DNA of 64,000 bases from Vibrio ziniensis (GTDB lineage: Bacteria > Pseudomonadota > Gammaproteobacteria > Enterobacterales > Vibrionaceae), in NCBI RefSeq assembly GCF_011064285.1, contig NZ_CP049331.1, positions 1,736,001-1,800,000 on the forward strand, read 5' to 3'. The notes under the pieces were generated by a model. The model was not told where the DNA came from. It was given only the letters and a program-made list of their open reading frames with translations, and made no database searches. Numbering within the stretch: the first letter of the stretch is position 1; every line of letters begins with the position of its first letter. Positions 1 to 8,383 of the stretch are shown piece after piece. Both the position numbers and the translations under genes were made by a program.

Positions 1-655
1 TGTAAAGCAAATTTATGGTGTTGTCATTTAACTGACTCGAGTAGGAAGGGTTCATGCTAAGACGTTTAGCAAGCAACTTAATATAGAGTTGTGTCCGCCT
101 AATATGGTTTCCAGTTTCATTGTCGCGGGTTTCTGCTAACGAAACCATAGCGTTGAAAGCCACATCTTGAATGGCATGCAACTCTTCAATTTGCTTAATA
201 CTTTCCCGAGTTCTTCTTTGGACTTCTTTTTCTAAAGACTCGTTCTCTCCCTTTAGAAAATCTGAAGCTATTTTCATCGATACATGTGTACTAACACGAG
301 CCTTTACTATTTCGGGTACAATTGGCTTGGTTATATAGTCAACAGCGCCAAGCTCAAGCCCTCTCCTTTCGTCAAGACTTTCAGTTTTCGCAGTTAAAAA
401 GATGATCGGAATGTCTTTGGTTGCAGGGTTTTCTTTCAAATACTCACAAACTTCAAAGCCATCCATATCAGGCATCATCACATCAAGTAAAATGAGATCA
501 GGCTTATCATTTCTAGCGATGGCTAAACCTTTATCACCACTGTTAGCGCCTTTAACTTTGTAGTCATCTTTTAGTAGCTTATACATTAAGCTAAGGTTTT
601 CTGGGATATCGTCTATAACAAGCAATGTTGGTGTGTAAGATGAAGATTGATACAT
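1..655 (-). CDS. Response regulator with HD-GYP output domain (5' part only)
   Basis: The reading frame starts at ATG 655 behind AGGAAG and runs off the left edge, so only about 218 residues are visible. Residues 1-125 form a CheY-like receiver with the acidic pair in LLVIDD, the phospho-acceptor Asp in LILLDVMMPDMDG and the conserved Lys in DYITKP. A short coiled linker follows. Then comes the opening of an HD-GYP domain (SLAETRDNETGNHIRRTQ), cut before the HD and GYP residues. Family knowledge: RpfG-like proteins of this build usually hydrolyse cyclic di-GMP in the cytoplasm and affect motility and biofilm. Whether this one is catalytically intact cannot be seen here. No kinase gene is visible next to it. 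Confidence 0.9.
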   Translation of the reverse strand, partial: MYQSSSYTPTLLVIDDIPENLSLMYKLLKDDYKVKGANSGDKGLAIARNDKPDLILLDVMMPDMDGFEVCEYLKENPATKDIPIIFLTAKTESLDERRGLELGAVDYITKPIVPEIVKARVSTHVSMKIASDFLKGENESLEKEVQRRTRESIKQIEELHAIQDVAFNAMVSLAETRDNETGNHIRRTQLYIKLLAKRLSMNPSYSSQLNDNTINLLY

Positions 656-1076
656 CTCTTCTTCCTTATATTATTGATTATAAATGTATTGCCATGCGAC
701 GAGTTGAATTTATTTTTATTCTAATAATCAATATAAACAAGCAATTGTTTTAATTAGAAACTGCTTGTTCATGATATATAACTTTTATTATATTAAAAGG
801 CTGTGACATAAATCGGATTATTTAGATAGCTGAAACAAATAAATCATTTTGGAGTAAATACTCTTTTATTTAATTTGGCCATTCATTATTATTAAATGAA
901 TCATCGTTAATTTAGATCTTTAACTCTAATAATTTATTAACTTATTAATATTTCGATAATTTAATTCGCACTAAAAGAAGCTGAAGTTGACATCTTGTTA
1001 AAATAGACGTTTTGATGAGCTATGAACATGGTATGCTCACATACCAAACGAAGTACCATCAAATGGACAGAATGAA
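656..1076. other. AT-rich intergenic region between divergent genes
   Basis: About 420 bases with no credible reading frame. It must hold the promoters of the leftward HD-GYP regulator and the rightward Nudix gene. The only clear structure is a 7-bp inverted repeat, TGGTATG/CATACCA, at 1029-1046 with a 4-nt gap, about 30 nt before the Nudix start. It could be an operator or a leader hairpin. A second 7-bp inverted repeat (ATTCATT/AATGAAT, 881-901) is unremarkable in such AT-rich sequence. Confidence 0.5.
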
Positions 1077-1478
1077 ATGGAAGTATTTGAGTGTGTGTCG
1101 TTCATCTTTGTTAAAGATGGACAAGTACTATTAGAGCAACGTTCGAAGTCTAAAGAAACGGATCCTGGTTTGATTGCAATACCCGGTGGACATTTAGAAT
1201 ACGGTGAAACACAACAGCAAGCTCTACTTAGGGAGATCAAAGAAGAACTCGATGTGGTTCCTAACAACGCAACGTTCCTCTGTTCACTTTACCACCCTAC
1301 CATCGAACTGCAGCTGCTTCATTACTACGTTATTACTGAGTGGGAAGGTTCAATTCTCTCACTAGAAGCAGATGCCGTTGCTTGGTATCCTATAGACAAT
1401 GCACCAGTTGCAACGGAAGCTGACAAACTTGCACTTTTAGAAATTGGTCGTGTAAGCCCGTATTTATATCAATCGTAA
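1077..1478 (+). CDS. Nudix hydrolase (MutT-like)
   Basis: A 133-residue single-domain Nudix protein. The Nudix box spans residues 38-60 as G-x5-E-x7-RE-U-x-EE, with Glu44, Arg52, Glu53, Glu56 and Glu57 in place. The usual glycine near the end of the box is Asp59. Family members hydrolyse nucleoside diphosphates linked to another group, using Mg2+. The substrate here cannot be told from sequence; its size resembles cytosolic nucleotide-pool cleaners and small NDP-sugar hydrolases. The start at 1077 has only a weak upstream GGACAG, and two other ATGs at 1063 and 1072 lie in another frame. The gene appears to be monocistronic. Confidence 0.88.
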   Translation: MEVFECVSFIFVKDGQVLLEQRSKSKETDPGLIAIPGGHLEYGETQQQALLREIKEELDVVPNNATFLCSLYHPTIELQLLHYYVITEWEGSILSLEADAVAWYPIDNAPVATEADKLALLEIGRVSPYLYQS

Positions 1479-1521
1479 TTCAGTTTTCTTTTTCGATGCG
1501 GTAAACACTGCTGCTTTGCTA

Positions 1522-1540
1522 TGTGACTTTCAAAGTCACA
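1522..1540. promoter_or_regulatory. 19-nt near-perfect palindrome
   Basis: TGTGACTTT, one C, then AAAGTCACA: 9-bp arms around a single base. It lies between the convergent Nudix gene and the small gene at 1596-1778. With a one-base centre it cannot form a normal hairpin loop and has no T-run, so a protein-binding site is more likely than a terminator. The ends resemble CRP half-sites (TGTGA/TCACA), but the 9-nt gap between the half-sites is larger than the 6 nt of a CRP site. Confidence 0.4.
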
Positions 1541-1595
1541 ATCATGCAAGTTAAATTTTTGCAGCATCCACTGGATAGAAGAAAGCGTTATCATT

Positions 1596-1778
1596 TTAGG
1601 CATGAAAAACAATTTCGTCATTTTCAGTTTTAATCAGGCATGCTTTGTTTTGACCAATCAGTTGAGCGGCAAAAGGTGGTGTAACAGCTTGAATGTCGCC
1701 AACTTCTCGAGCAGTTAAACTTTCCCACTCTTGATCTCGGTATTTTCCAGCTTGCGTGTATTTGATCAGTACTTTCAT
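1596..1778 (-). CDS. Small hypothetical protein (60 aa)
   Basis: Starts ATG 1778 and ends TAA 1596. The product is a soluble 60-residue protein with no membrane segment and no recognisable motif. It is mixed in charge and ends in NDEIVFHA. A weak AGAGAG precedes the start by about 6 nt. The composition looks like real protein rather than a chance frame, and the overlapping frame at 1630-1839 does not. The function is unknown. It stands alone between the Nudix gene and the efflux transporter. Confidence 0.55.
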   Translation of the reverse strand: MKVLIKYTQAGKYRDQEWESLTAREVGDIQAVTPPFAAQLIGQNKACLIKTENDEIVFHA

Positions 1779-1966
1779 CAGCGACTCTCTTTGTTATTGT
1801 GTAAATTATTTGTTTCAACAACGTTATTCCCTTTATCAAACTCTTGCACCTGCTAAAAATGAAACTTAAGTTTCACCAAAAATGAGTTATTCATCACACA
1901 TTTATTATCCTATTAATTCGTAATTAATACATATCTCTAATAAAAAGCTTACCAAACAGTCTTTTA

Positions 1967-1982
1967 AGTGATATATCTCACA
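1967..1982. promoter_or_regulatory. Candidate CRP site
   Basis: AGTGATATATCTCACA matches the CRP pattern TGTGA-N6-TCACA except for the first base. It ends about 25 nt before the TTG start of the sugar efflux transporter. At that distance it could overlap the promoter or transcription start and act as a repressing site. The call rests on consensus match only. Confidence 0.4.
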
Positions 1983-2006
1983 GCTCACACCATAAGGAGA
2001 TAAACG

Positions 2007-3182
2007 TTGTTCAAGACCCAAACTCCAGTTCTATTCGCTATGAATGGACTTACTGCACTTGCTTTTGCCTTTATTATGCCCATTATGAGTTTGTTTCTTG
2101 TAAGCGAACTCCATACTGAACCTGCTCTTATTGGGCTCTATACGTCCCTCACAGCACTGATGACAATTGTTGTAAGTCAGAAATTGACTGGATTAATTGA
2201 TAAAGGGGTTTCCAGCAAGCTTTTGCTTGTCGTCTCTTTAGCTGGCATTTTTTCTGCAGCCATGATGTTTTCCTTTGCTACAGAGTTTTGGCATGCGATC
2301 ACTATCGGATGTGTATTGATGCCTCTTGCATCTAGCTCTATTCCACTTATCTTAACGGTGATAAGACGCTATGCAGATTCAACTGGTAAGAACAGTGCAA
2401 AAATGAACTCTCAAATGCGCTCTTCTGTTTCATTTCTTTGGATATTTGGTCCACCTTTGGCGTTTTTGTCCGTTGACCAATTTGGCTTTGATAACAACTT
2501 TTATATCTCAGCGGCAATCGCAGGATTCGTTCTGTTATGGATTGTTTTTCTGTTCAAGGCACCGGTCATTGAAGCCGATAAAATTAAGAACAAACCAAAA
2601 ACCAAGCTACCGATGGCAGTTTGGCTACTTGGTGTTGTGGTGCTGCTTGCGAACATAGCCAACAGCACTTACATCAACGCCATGCCTTTGTTTATGACTC
2701 AAGAACTTGGTTTTTCAAAATCCTATCCCGGCATTTTTATGGGGATAACGGCCGCAGTAGAAATACCAGTAATGCTTCTAGCTGTTGGTTGGGCACAACG
2801 TTTTGGTAAAAGCCAAGTAATCCGATTGGGCTTTATAGCGGGTGCAGTTTTCTATATCGGAATGTATTTCAACACATCATTGAATATCTTCTTTGCACTT
2901 CAAACCTTGAACGGGCTTTTTTTCGGCATTTTTGTTGGTTTGGGTATTACGATCATGCAGGATTTTGCACCAAGTTCTGTGGGTAAAGCTTCGGCGTTTT
3001 ATACTAATGCCATGCTTGTTGGAACTATGATTGGAACCAGCACTATGGGTATTATTTCTCAGTACTTTGGCTTTAAAGCGCCACTGTTGCTATGTCTTGG
3101 GGCTATTACTTGCTCGTTTATCGGTTTGATACTTTTCGATGCTTATATTGCAAATGAACAACGTAAAATACAGTGTGCCTAA
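2007..3182 (+). CDS. MFS sugar efflux transporter (SET family)
   Basis: A 391-residue integral inner membrane protein with about 12 hydrophobic segments. It resembles the SetA/SetB sugar efflux family, including the signature region near residues 112-145 (RRYADSTGKN followed by MRSSVSF..GPPLAF). Known SET proteins export glucosides, lactose or isopropyl-thiogalactoside by proton antiport and relieve sugar-phosphate stress. The start is TTG 2007: AAGGAGA lies 6 nt upstream, and the family N-terminus would be lost with a later start. A possible CRP site just upstream fits a sugar-related role. The gene ends before a shared bidirectional terminator at 3318. Confidence 0.85.
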   Translation: MFKTQTPVLFAMNGLTALAFAFIMPIMSLFLVSELHTEPALIGLYTSLTALMTIVVSQKLTGLIDKGVSSKLLLVVSLAGIFSAAMMFSFATEFWHAITIGCVLMPLASSSIPLILTVIRRYADSTGKNSAKMNSQMRSSVSFLWIFGPPLAFLSVDQFGFDNNFYISAAIAGFVLLWIVFLFKAPVIEADKIKNKPKTKLPMAVWLLGVVVLLANIANSTYINAMPLFMTQELGFSKSYPGIFMGITAAVEIPVMLLAVGWAQRFGKSQVIRLGFIAGAVFYIGMYFNTSLNIFFALQTLNGLFFGIFVGLGITIMQDFAPSSVGKASAFYTNAMLVGTMIGTSTMGIISQYFGFKAPLLLCLGAITCSFIGLILFDAYIANEQRKIQCA

Positions 3183-3317
3183 CAATCAGGTTGATGTTAA
3201 ATACTTAACAAATATACACCTTACAAGCATGTGCATCTGAGTGTGAATTATTGTAAGTGAGTGACTTGAAAAAATAGTTACATTGGTGAAAGAAAGGTGC
3301 TCGCAACATATCAATTA

Positions 3318-3352
3318 TAATTACTCCTAAACATTAAATTTAGGAGTAATTA
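3318..3352. terminator. Bidirectional hairpin between convergent genes
   Basis: A perfect 14-bp inverted repeat (TAATTACTCCTAAA and its complement) around a 7-nt loop. It lies between the rightward efflux gene and the leftward DUF4242 gene. The AT-rich outer arms supply T-runs on both strands. Confidence 0.7.
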
Positions 3353-3376
3353 AAGAACAGACGTCACCCTATTTTA

Positions 3377-3655
3377 CTAGGCTACCTCAGCTGCGGTAGG
3401 ATCGATAACAGATGTAACCTCGTTGATCTGGTTGGCAGGAAAACCACCCATTTCAGCGTGCTTACGGACTAATTCTTTATTTTCCGCGATAAACACACAG
3501 TAAATTTTGTTCGGAGTAACAAACGTCTCTTGCCACTGTACTTTTGGGCCAAGTTGCTGTAGCACTCCACAAGACGTTTGAGCAATTTCTTGAAGTTCTT
3601 TCGATGTTAAATTACCAGCACCTTCAACTTCTCTTTCGATAACATATTTAGGCAT
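3377..3655 (-). CDS. DUF4242 family protein (SCO4226-like)
   Basis: A 92-residue soluble protein opening MPKYVIEREVEGAGNLT, with an internal KIYCVFIAENKE and a C-terminal HAEMGGFPAN..V..VIDPTAA. These features fit the DUF4242 family of small ferredoxin-like-fold proteins. A Streptomyces member (SCO4226) has been described as nickel binding, but its metal ligands cannot be mapped here with confidence. The start ATG 3655 has an excellent TAAAAGGAGG Shine-Dalgarno. The gene lies 168 nt downstream of the response regulator at 3824-4303 on the same strand and may have its own promoter. The exact biochemical role is unknown. Confidence 0.75.
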   Translation of the reverse strand: MPKYVIEREVEGAGNLTSKELQEIAQTSCGVLQQLGPKVQWQETFVTPNKIYCVFIAENKELVRKHAEMGGFPANQINEVTSVIDPTAAEVA

Positions 3656-3823
3656 AATTACCTCCTTTTAGATCAGTTAAATTCTAGTTCAAAAGCTTTA
3701 GAGGTAAATATAAAAATAAGAATTATTCGCAAATCAACTAATTATCAAAATGTTACAACGTCTAGCTGTATTCTAAACTACCAAATACACCCAAACATAA
3801 TCTAATACTCTGATAAATAAATA

Positions 3824-4303
3824 TTAATGCAATTTCTTCAGTAAAACAGATTGGTCTAAATCACTTTGCCACTCAGTATAATCAAGGCCTATATCGAAGA
3901 TATATTCCGTCACTAATGTCCGAACACATTCTATTAATTCGCTTGTTCCCCACGGTTTTTCAAAATATCGATTGATACCGGCGCTATTGATTGCATTGAT
4001 AGTATCAGAATGCGTTGCCTGACCCGTTAACAGTACTTTTTTGGTATGAGTAAAGCGTGGATCGCCACTAATTTCAGTAAGGAACTCAACACCTGTTTTT
4101 TCTGGCATAACGTGGTCAGAAATCACTAACGCAATGTGTTCTCCGTCAGAATCTAGTTCATCCATAAGATCTAAAGCTTCGGATGCTGACTCACAGTCTT
4201 CAATATTCAACCAAAAGCAAAGAGGCTCAAGGTCTTGCAACACCGCGCTCAGTACTTCCCTTTGGTCGTCCACGCATATGATATTAAGTTTCTCCATGAT
4301 CAT
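3824..4303 (-). CDS. Receiver-only response regulator
   Basis: 159 residues, consisting of a CheY-like receiver (about residues 6-130) and a short acidic tail with no DNA-binding or enzymatic output domain. Seen: the acidic pair VDDQ (12-13), phospho-acceptor Asp63 in VISDHVMP, the conserved Thr/Ser region VLLTGQA, and the Lys in FEKPWG. The start overlaps the end of the upstream kinase by 20 nt (14 nt if the second ATG at 4297 is used), which implies translational coupling and a cognate pair. With no output domain it must act through protein contacts or pass phosphate on. It is the last gene of the operon with the SLC13 transporter and kinase. Confidence 0.88.
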   Translation of the reverse strand: MIMEKLNIICVDDQREVLSAVLQDLEPLCFWLNIEDCESASEALDLMDELDSDGEHIALVISDHVMPEKTGVEFLTEISGDPRFTHTKKVLLTGQATHSDTINAINSAGINRYFEKPWGTSELIECVRTLVTEYIFDIGLDYTEWQSDLDQSVLLKKLH

Positions 4304-5633
4304 CCTCTACTGGTAACTTTATTCTGAAAATCGTTGCGCCTTGGTCGCTCTTTACCGCAATACTGCCACCGTAGCCTGAGACAATTCGTTTCACTATCGA
4401 CAAGCCCAAACCCAATCCAAACGACAAGCCATCTTTTTTAGTCGTAAAACTTGGTTGAAAGATCTTCCGTCTTGTAACTTCGTCTATTTCCGGTCCGTTA
4501 TTGGTTATGGTGACCAATAGACGGTGCTTACTAAACTTCGTTTGGATATCTAGCCTTGGCTCTGATGTCACCATCATAGCGTCACACGCATTTTTAATGA
4601 TGTTCACCCAAACCTGAACCCACTCCGTTTGTGACCCTTTTAATCTTGGTAACTTACCTGGCCTCATACGAACAGAGACTCTACGTAAGTCACTTTGCAA
4701 TAAAGTAAGCGCACGATTTATGGTGTCGTTGACATCCAGCACCTCATCCAAATTGACTTCACTTCTTGCAAGCTGTTTTACCGACTTTACAATCCCTACG
4801 GTATGGCTTGCGGCGACACGTAAATCATGCAAATCACGCCCCATTTGCCAGTAGCGAATGGCAAGATGAGGATTATCCAACCAATGCAAAGAAAGCTCAT
4901 CTTCTGGCACTGCTCTAGCCAACTCTCTGGCAACATTCTTTGGCAACTGATACTTATGTTCTAAAATTGCGCCTCGTCTTCTTGCCTCACTCGAAGAGAC
5001 TTTTTGCCCATGCATCAATCCATAATCAAAAAACTGACTCGCTTCAGGATGAACCTCTTCTAGCAACTCCATAAACAAGCTTTCAAGACGTTCACTTTTA
5101 CTGCTCACAACCCCAATGGCATTATTCAGCTCGTGAGAGATACCTGCTGCGAGCTGTGCCAATGTTGTCATTTGCTCTGCTGTATGTAATTTTTCCAGAG
5201 CTTTCTCTTTGGCGACGGCCTCCTGATGAGCACGTCGTTGGCGACGGTTAAGTTCAGCGACCATCACTGGCATAAACTGCGTACTGAGAGACCCGTATTT
5301 TATTTCCTCTACAGCTTCACAATGTCTATCAATCCAACTTAGCGTGACATCCGTTTGAGCAATAACCGTCGAAGACGCCGTCCAGTTTCCAGAAAAGAAG
5401 CTGTGTACACCAATAAATGCCCCTTTTGACGCTGAGAACACTTTGACATGACGCCCTTCGTGCTCTTCAAAATCTCCAGACAATTCACCGGAATGCACGT
5501 AGTAAAGCCGGTCGTTGTAACCGTCCTGCTGAAGAACTTTACTCCCAGCTGGCAAGGTTATCGTTCGTTCACTACTTCTGAAATATCGCTCAACCAGTGT
5601 GCGTTCTTGCTCGTTCATGTTATTAATCGTCAA
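4284..5633 (-). CDS. Sensor histidine kinase with N-terminal cNMP-binding-like domain
   Basis: 449 residues with no membrane segment, so a cytoplasmic kinase. Residues 15-110 look like a cyclic-nucleotide-binding (Crp-like) beta-barrel: LPAGSKVLQQDG, LYYVHSGELSG, then FIGVHSFFSG. A coiled linker leads to the H-box LAAGISHELNNAIG with His167. About 130 helical residues follow, then the ATPase lobe with N-box NIIKNACDAM and G-boxes GLGLGLSIVKRI. The coding sequence abuts the transporter stop codon directly (TAG then TTG at 5633); an ATG at 5618 is the alternative start. The long insert between H-box and ATPase is unusual. The ligand is unknown: the barrel need not bind cAMP. Confidence 0.88.
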   Translation of the reverse strand: MTINNMNEQERTLVERYFRSSERTITLPAGSKVLQQDGYNDRLYYVHSGELSGDFEEHEGRHVKVFSASKGAFIGVHSFFSGNWTASSTVIAQTDVTLSWIDRHCEAVEEIKYGSLSTQFMPVMVAELNRRQRRAHQEAVAKEKALEKLHTAEQMTTLAQLAAGISHELNNAIGVVSSKSERLESLFMELLEEVHPEASQFFDYGLMHGQKVSSSEARRRGAILEHKYQLPKNVARELARAVPEDELSLHWLDNPHLAIRYWQMGRDLHDLRVAASHTVGIVKSVKQLARSEVNLDEVLDVNDTINRALTLLQSDLRRVSVRMRPGKLPRLKGSQTEWVQVWVNIIKNACDAMMVTSEPRLDIQTKFSKHRLLVTITNNGPEIDEVTRRKIFQPSFTTKKDGLSFGLGLGLSIVKRIVSGYGGSIAVKSDQGATIFRIKLPVEDDHGET

Positions 5634-7061
5634 CTAACCAATGAACCCAACCATATGAAGTGCAGCTACCATTACAAAACTTAGCATTACACCTACCACT
5701 CCTAACACAACACCAACTTTTGCCATCTGATGACTCTGTACATACCCCGTAGCATGCGCCAAAGCATTTGGTGGTGTACTGATGGGAAGAGACATACCTA
5801 AAGATGCGGCAAAGGTAACGACAAGAATCAAAGTAACCTCGCCACCTAATGAATTGAGTGATGTCATTGACGCACCCAAAGCAGCCATTATCGGCATCAG
5901 TAGGTTAGCGGTTGCAGTATGAGACATAAAGTTCGCCATCAACAAACATAGAAAAGCCGCGCCAAACAACACCACATAAGGTGAAAACTCACCAAATGGG
6001 ATACTGTGAACAACCAACTCAGCTAGGCCTGTTTTATCCAGAGCTAAGCCTAGAGCGATACCACCTGAAACTAACCACAGCACATCCCAAGATATTTTTT
6101 TTAAATCTTCTTTGTTGATTATGCCAGTAACGGAAAACACAGCGACTGGAATCAAAGCTACGGTATAAGAGTTCATACCATGTAGATCCCCAACCAACCA
6201 AAGCAGTATCGTGGCGGCGAAGGTTATATACACCACCAAAGCTTTCGGTGTTTTTAGAAATTTACCTTTAATCGTGAGTTCAATTTTTTGTTGATCTGCT
6301 TGGTATAAAGAGCAAATCAAGAACCAAGATAGCGCCATCATCACAATCACAAACGGCACACCGAACGCCATCCACTCTCCAAAGGTGATCAGATTGTCTC
6401 CGACGAGATATTTAAGCGCTATAGCGTTAGGTGGTGTCCCGATTGGCGTTCCTATACCACCAATATTGGCTGCCACAGGAATGCAGAGTGCAAATGCAAT
6501 TCGCCCCGGATCTTTTGGTCCAAAAACCGCAATCACAGGTGCCAAAATCGACAGCATCATTGCTGTAGTCGCTGTGTTTGACATAAACATCGAAAACACA
6601 CCAGTAATCAGCATCAAACCCAGCATGACGTATTTAGGATTTTGCCCGAAAGGCTTGAGTAACACACGCGCTAAGTTAACGTCCAAGCGGTACTTAGTGG
6701 CCGCCATCGCCAAGAAGAACCCCCCAAGGAAAAGCATGATAATGGGGCTTGCGAACGTTGCCATAATGTCGCTGTATTTAAGCAGATGTCCAAACTCCGG
6801 CCGGGATTCATTTAAACGAAACAATATCAGCCCTTTATCAGACAGCATCAACAGCTCAAGGACAATAATGACTACCGATGTGGCATATATTGGTATCGGC
6901 TCAAACACCCAAAGCAATGCTGCCAGTAAGAAAATCGCGATAACGCGTTGCTGAATCAATGTCAGGCCATCAAATGGAAAAGCCGACAACGGCATAAGTA
7001 AGATCAGTAGCGGAATTGCAATTGGAATAATGAATTTTAAGTAGGGGCGTATCATGGACAC
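5634..7061 (-). CDS. SLC13/DASS family sodium:anion symporter
   Basis: 475 residues with roughly 11-12 membrane segments. Features of divalent anion:Na+ symporters are visible: SNTATTAMML after a long helix, PVAANIGGIGTPIGTPPNA, and the second repeat's FMSHTATANLLMPIMAALG and LPISTPPNALA. The paired S-N/H-T motifs form the Na+ and carboxylate sites in this family, whose substrates are dicarboxylates, citrate or sulfate. The specific substrate cannot be assigned. It is the first gene of an operon with a soluble histidine kinase and a receiver-only regulator, without an intervening base before the kinase. The promoter must lie upstream of 7061. Confidence 0.9.
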   Translation of the reverse strand: MSMIRPYLKFIIPIAIPLLILLMPLSAFPFDGLTLIQQRVIAIFLLAALLWVFEPIPIYATSVVIIVLELLMLSDKGLILFRLNESRPEFGHLLKYSDIMATFASPIIMLFLGGFFLAMAATKYRLDVNLARVLLKPFGQNPKYVMLGLMLITGVFSMFMSNTATTAMMLSILAPVIAVFGPKDPGRIAFALCIPVAANIGGIGTPIGTPPNAIALKYLVGDNLITFGEWMAFGVPFVIVMMALSWFLICSLYQADQQKIELTIKGKFLKTPKALVVYITFAATILLWLVGDLHGMNSYTVALIPVAVFSVTGIINKEDLKKISWDVLWLVSGGIALGLALDKTGLAELVVHSIPFGEFSPYVVLFGAAFLCLLMANFMSHTATANLLMPIMAALGASMTSLNSLGGEVTLILVVTFAASLGMSLPISTPPNALAHATGYVQSHQMAKVGVVLGVVGVMLSFVMVAALHMVGFIG

Positions 7062-7267
7062 TCTTCCTAGCAGCAGGTTAATCCAATTTCAAACACTAGA
7101 GTTTAGACTCCAGAATTCAAATCAATGGCTACATTATGGAAGAGCAAAAACAAAAAATTAGGCGTGAGATCAACGATCCGACATTCCTTCAAAATAACAT
7201 GTCAAAAATGAGGGCTTAAACACACTAGAAAAGAATTACATAAAGATAAATAAATGATGAAAAAGAA

Positions 7268-7289
7268 AAATCCAGCCTAAGCCGGATTT
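7268..7289 (-). terminator. Intrinsic terminator of the tyrR-GNAT-HD-DUF2947 operon
   Basis: AAATCC/GGATTT arms with a further GC/GC pair around a CTAA loop and one mismatch. On the minus strand it is followed by TTTTTCTTTTT. It sits 20 nt after the last stop codon. Confidence 0.75.
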
Positions 7290-7308
7290 ATGATTCGTTG
7301 AGCAATCT

Positions 7309-7782
7309 TTACTCATGCAGGCCAAGTTTCACTTTGCCATTGGTTTTAAACCACAACGCCTCTTTGCGGCGACGACCGAGAAGAATTGGACCATCATCGT
7401 AGAAAAGGAAGTTCTTCCAATGACGTTTGAACACAGACCATTTGGTTTCTATTACGTTGTATTTTTCATAACAGAAATAGACGGTAACATCATCCTGCCA
7501 GTCTATATGTTCTAATACCGCTTGAGGTAGAGCTTCATCATCACTCTCCCACTCTGTCATCCAGTCGACTTCATTAGACCAACTGCCCGCTTTACTCGGC
7601 CAGTCTTGAGAACTGAAACGTTCTGCATCTGGACTTTGTGAGCTCAAATTTTCTTTCCAATACTGAGCTGCGCGAAGCTGAGCCATAGGTTTAATCTGCA
7701 CCAAATCCTCTTCCGGAACTGGCATAGATTGATGGGTGAAAATCCATTTTCTTTGGTAATCATCCAAAGGCAAATACGACAT
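7309..7782 (-). CDS. DUF2947-like hypothetical protein
   Basis: 157 residues, soluble, rich in Trp and Tyr, with acidic patches (WESDDEALPQ) and a basic C-terminal stretch (ILLGRRRKEALWF). I associate it with the DUF2947 family of Vibrio and relatives, but without a search this is tentative. No catalytic motif is evident. It starts 9 nt after the upstream HD-domain gene, so it is co-transcribed as the last gene of the tyrR cluster, and a terminator follows. No function should be assigned. Confidence 0.7.
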   Translation of the reverse strand: MSYLPLDDYQRKWIFTHQSMPVPEEDLVQIKPMAQLRAAQYWKENLSSQSPDAERFSSQDWPSKAGSWSNEVDWMTEWESDDEALPQAVLEHIDWQDDVTVYFCYEKYNVIETKWSVFKRHWKNFLFYDDGPILLGRRRKEALWFKTNGKVKLGLHE

Positions 7783-7791
7783 GGAATGTCC

Positions 7792-8382
7792 TTAAGCTTT
7801 GAGCCATCCGTTTTCGGTGGCTTGTTCAATCATTTGCTGCGCATATTCCCACAGCGTATGTGAACCATCGTCAATACGGCGATTCACGGTTAATGCTTGT
7901 TGGCGAGTTACGCCATTCTCGCGCCAACCAATACCCTGATTATTAAAATTGAGCATCATCGGGATTAATCGGTCGAGTGCTTTCGCAAATTTTGCATCTG
8001 CGGTTTGTGCGGATTCAAATTCACGCCATAAAGTAAACAGTTCTTCACCCTGTTCTTGTGGCAATAGTCCAAACCGTCTTTGTGCAGCAGCAAGTTCTTT
8101 GGCTTCCTGCTCCTTTGACGCTGCAGAATCATATACAAAGGTGTCGCCAGCATCAATTTCAACCATATCGTGCATCAACAACATTTTCAGCACTCGGCTG
8201 ATATCGACTAGTTCATTAGCGTGCTCTTGCATGACTAGGGCCATCATAGCAACGTGCCAGCTGTGCTCAGCACTGTTTTCCAATCTGTCATCCGCACATT
8301 GAATTCGGGTACGACGCAACACCGATTTTAATCTATCTAACTCCAATACAAGATTGAGCTGTTGTTGCAGTCGCTGATTCAT
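7792..8382 (-). CDS. HD-domain phosphohydrolase (YfbR/HDDC2-like)
   Basis: 196 residues. The HD signature is complete: His40 and His43 in SAEHSWHVAM, His71-Asp72 in MHDMVEIDAGD, and a later Asp in AKALDRLIPMM. Related proteins (YfbR, human HDDC2) remove phosphate from deoxyribonucleoside 5'-monophosphates with a divalent metal, which suggests a role in nucleotide pool control. This is a family inference. It lies 1 nt after the acetyltransferase gene and 9 nt before the DUF2947-like gene, inside the tyrR operon. There is no signal peptide, so it is cytoplasmic. Confidence 0.85.
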   Translation of the reverse strand: MNQRLQQQLNLVLELDRLKSVLRRTRIQCADDRLENSAEHSWHVAMMALVMQEHANELVDISRVLKMLLMHDMVEIDAGDTFVYDSAASKEQEAKELAAAQRRFGLLPQEQGEELFTLWREFESAQTADAKFAKALDRLIPMMLNFNNQGIGWRENGVTRQQALTVNRRIDDGSHTLWEYAQQMIEQATENGWLKA

Positions 8383-8383
8383 T

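Noticed and set aside
881..901. Fur-like or other operator ATTCATT/AATGAAT
   Set aside because: 7-bp arms in very AT-rich DNA, poor match to any consensus.
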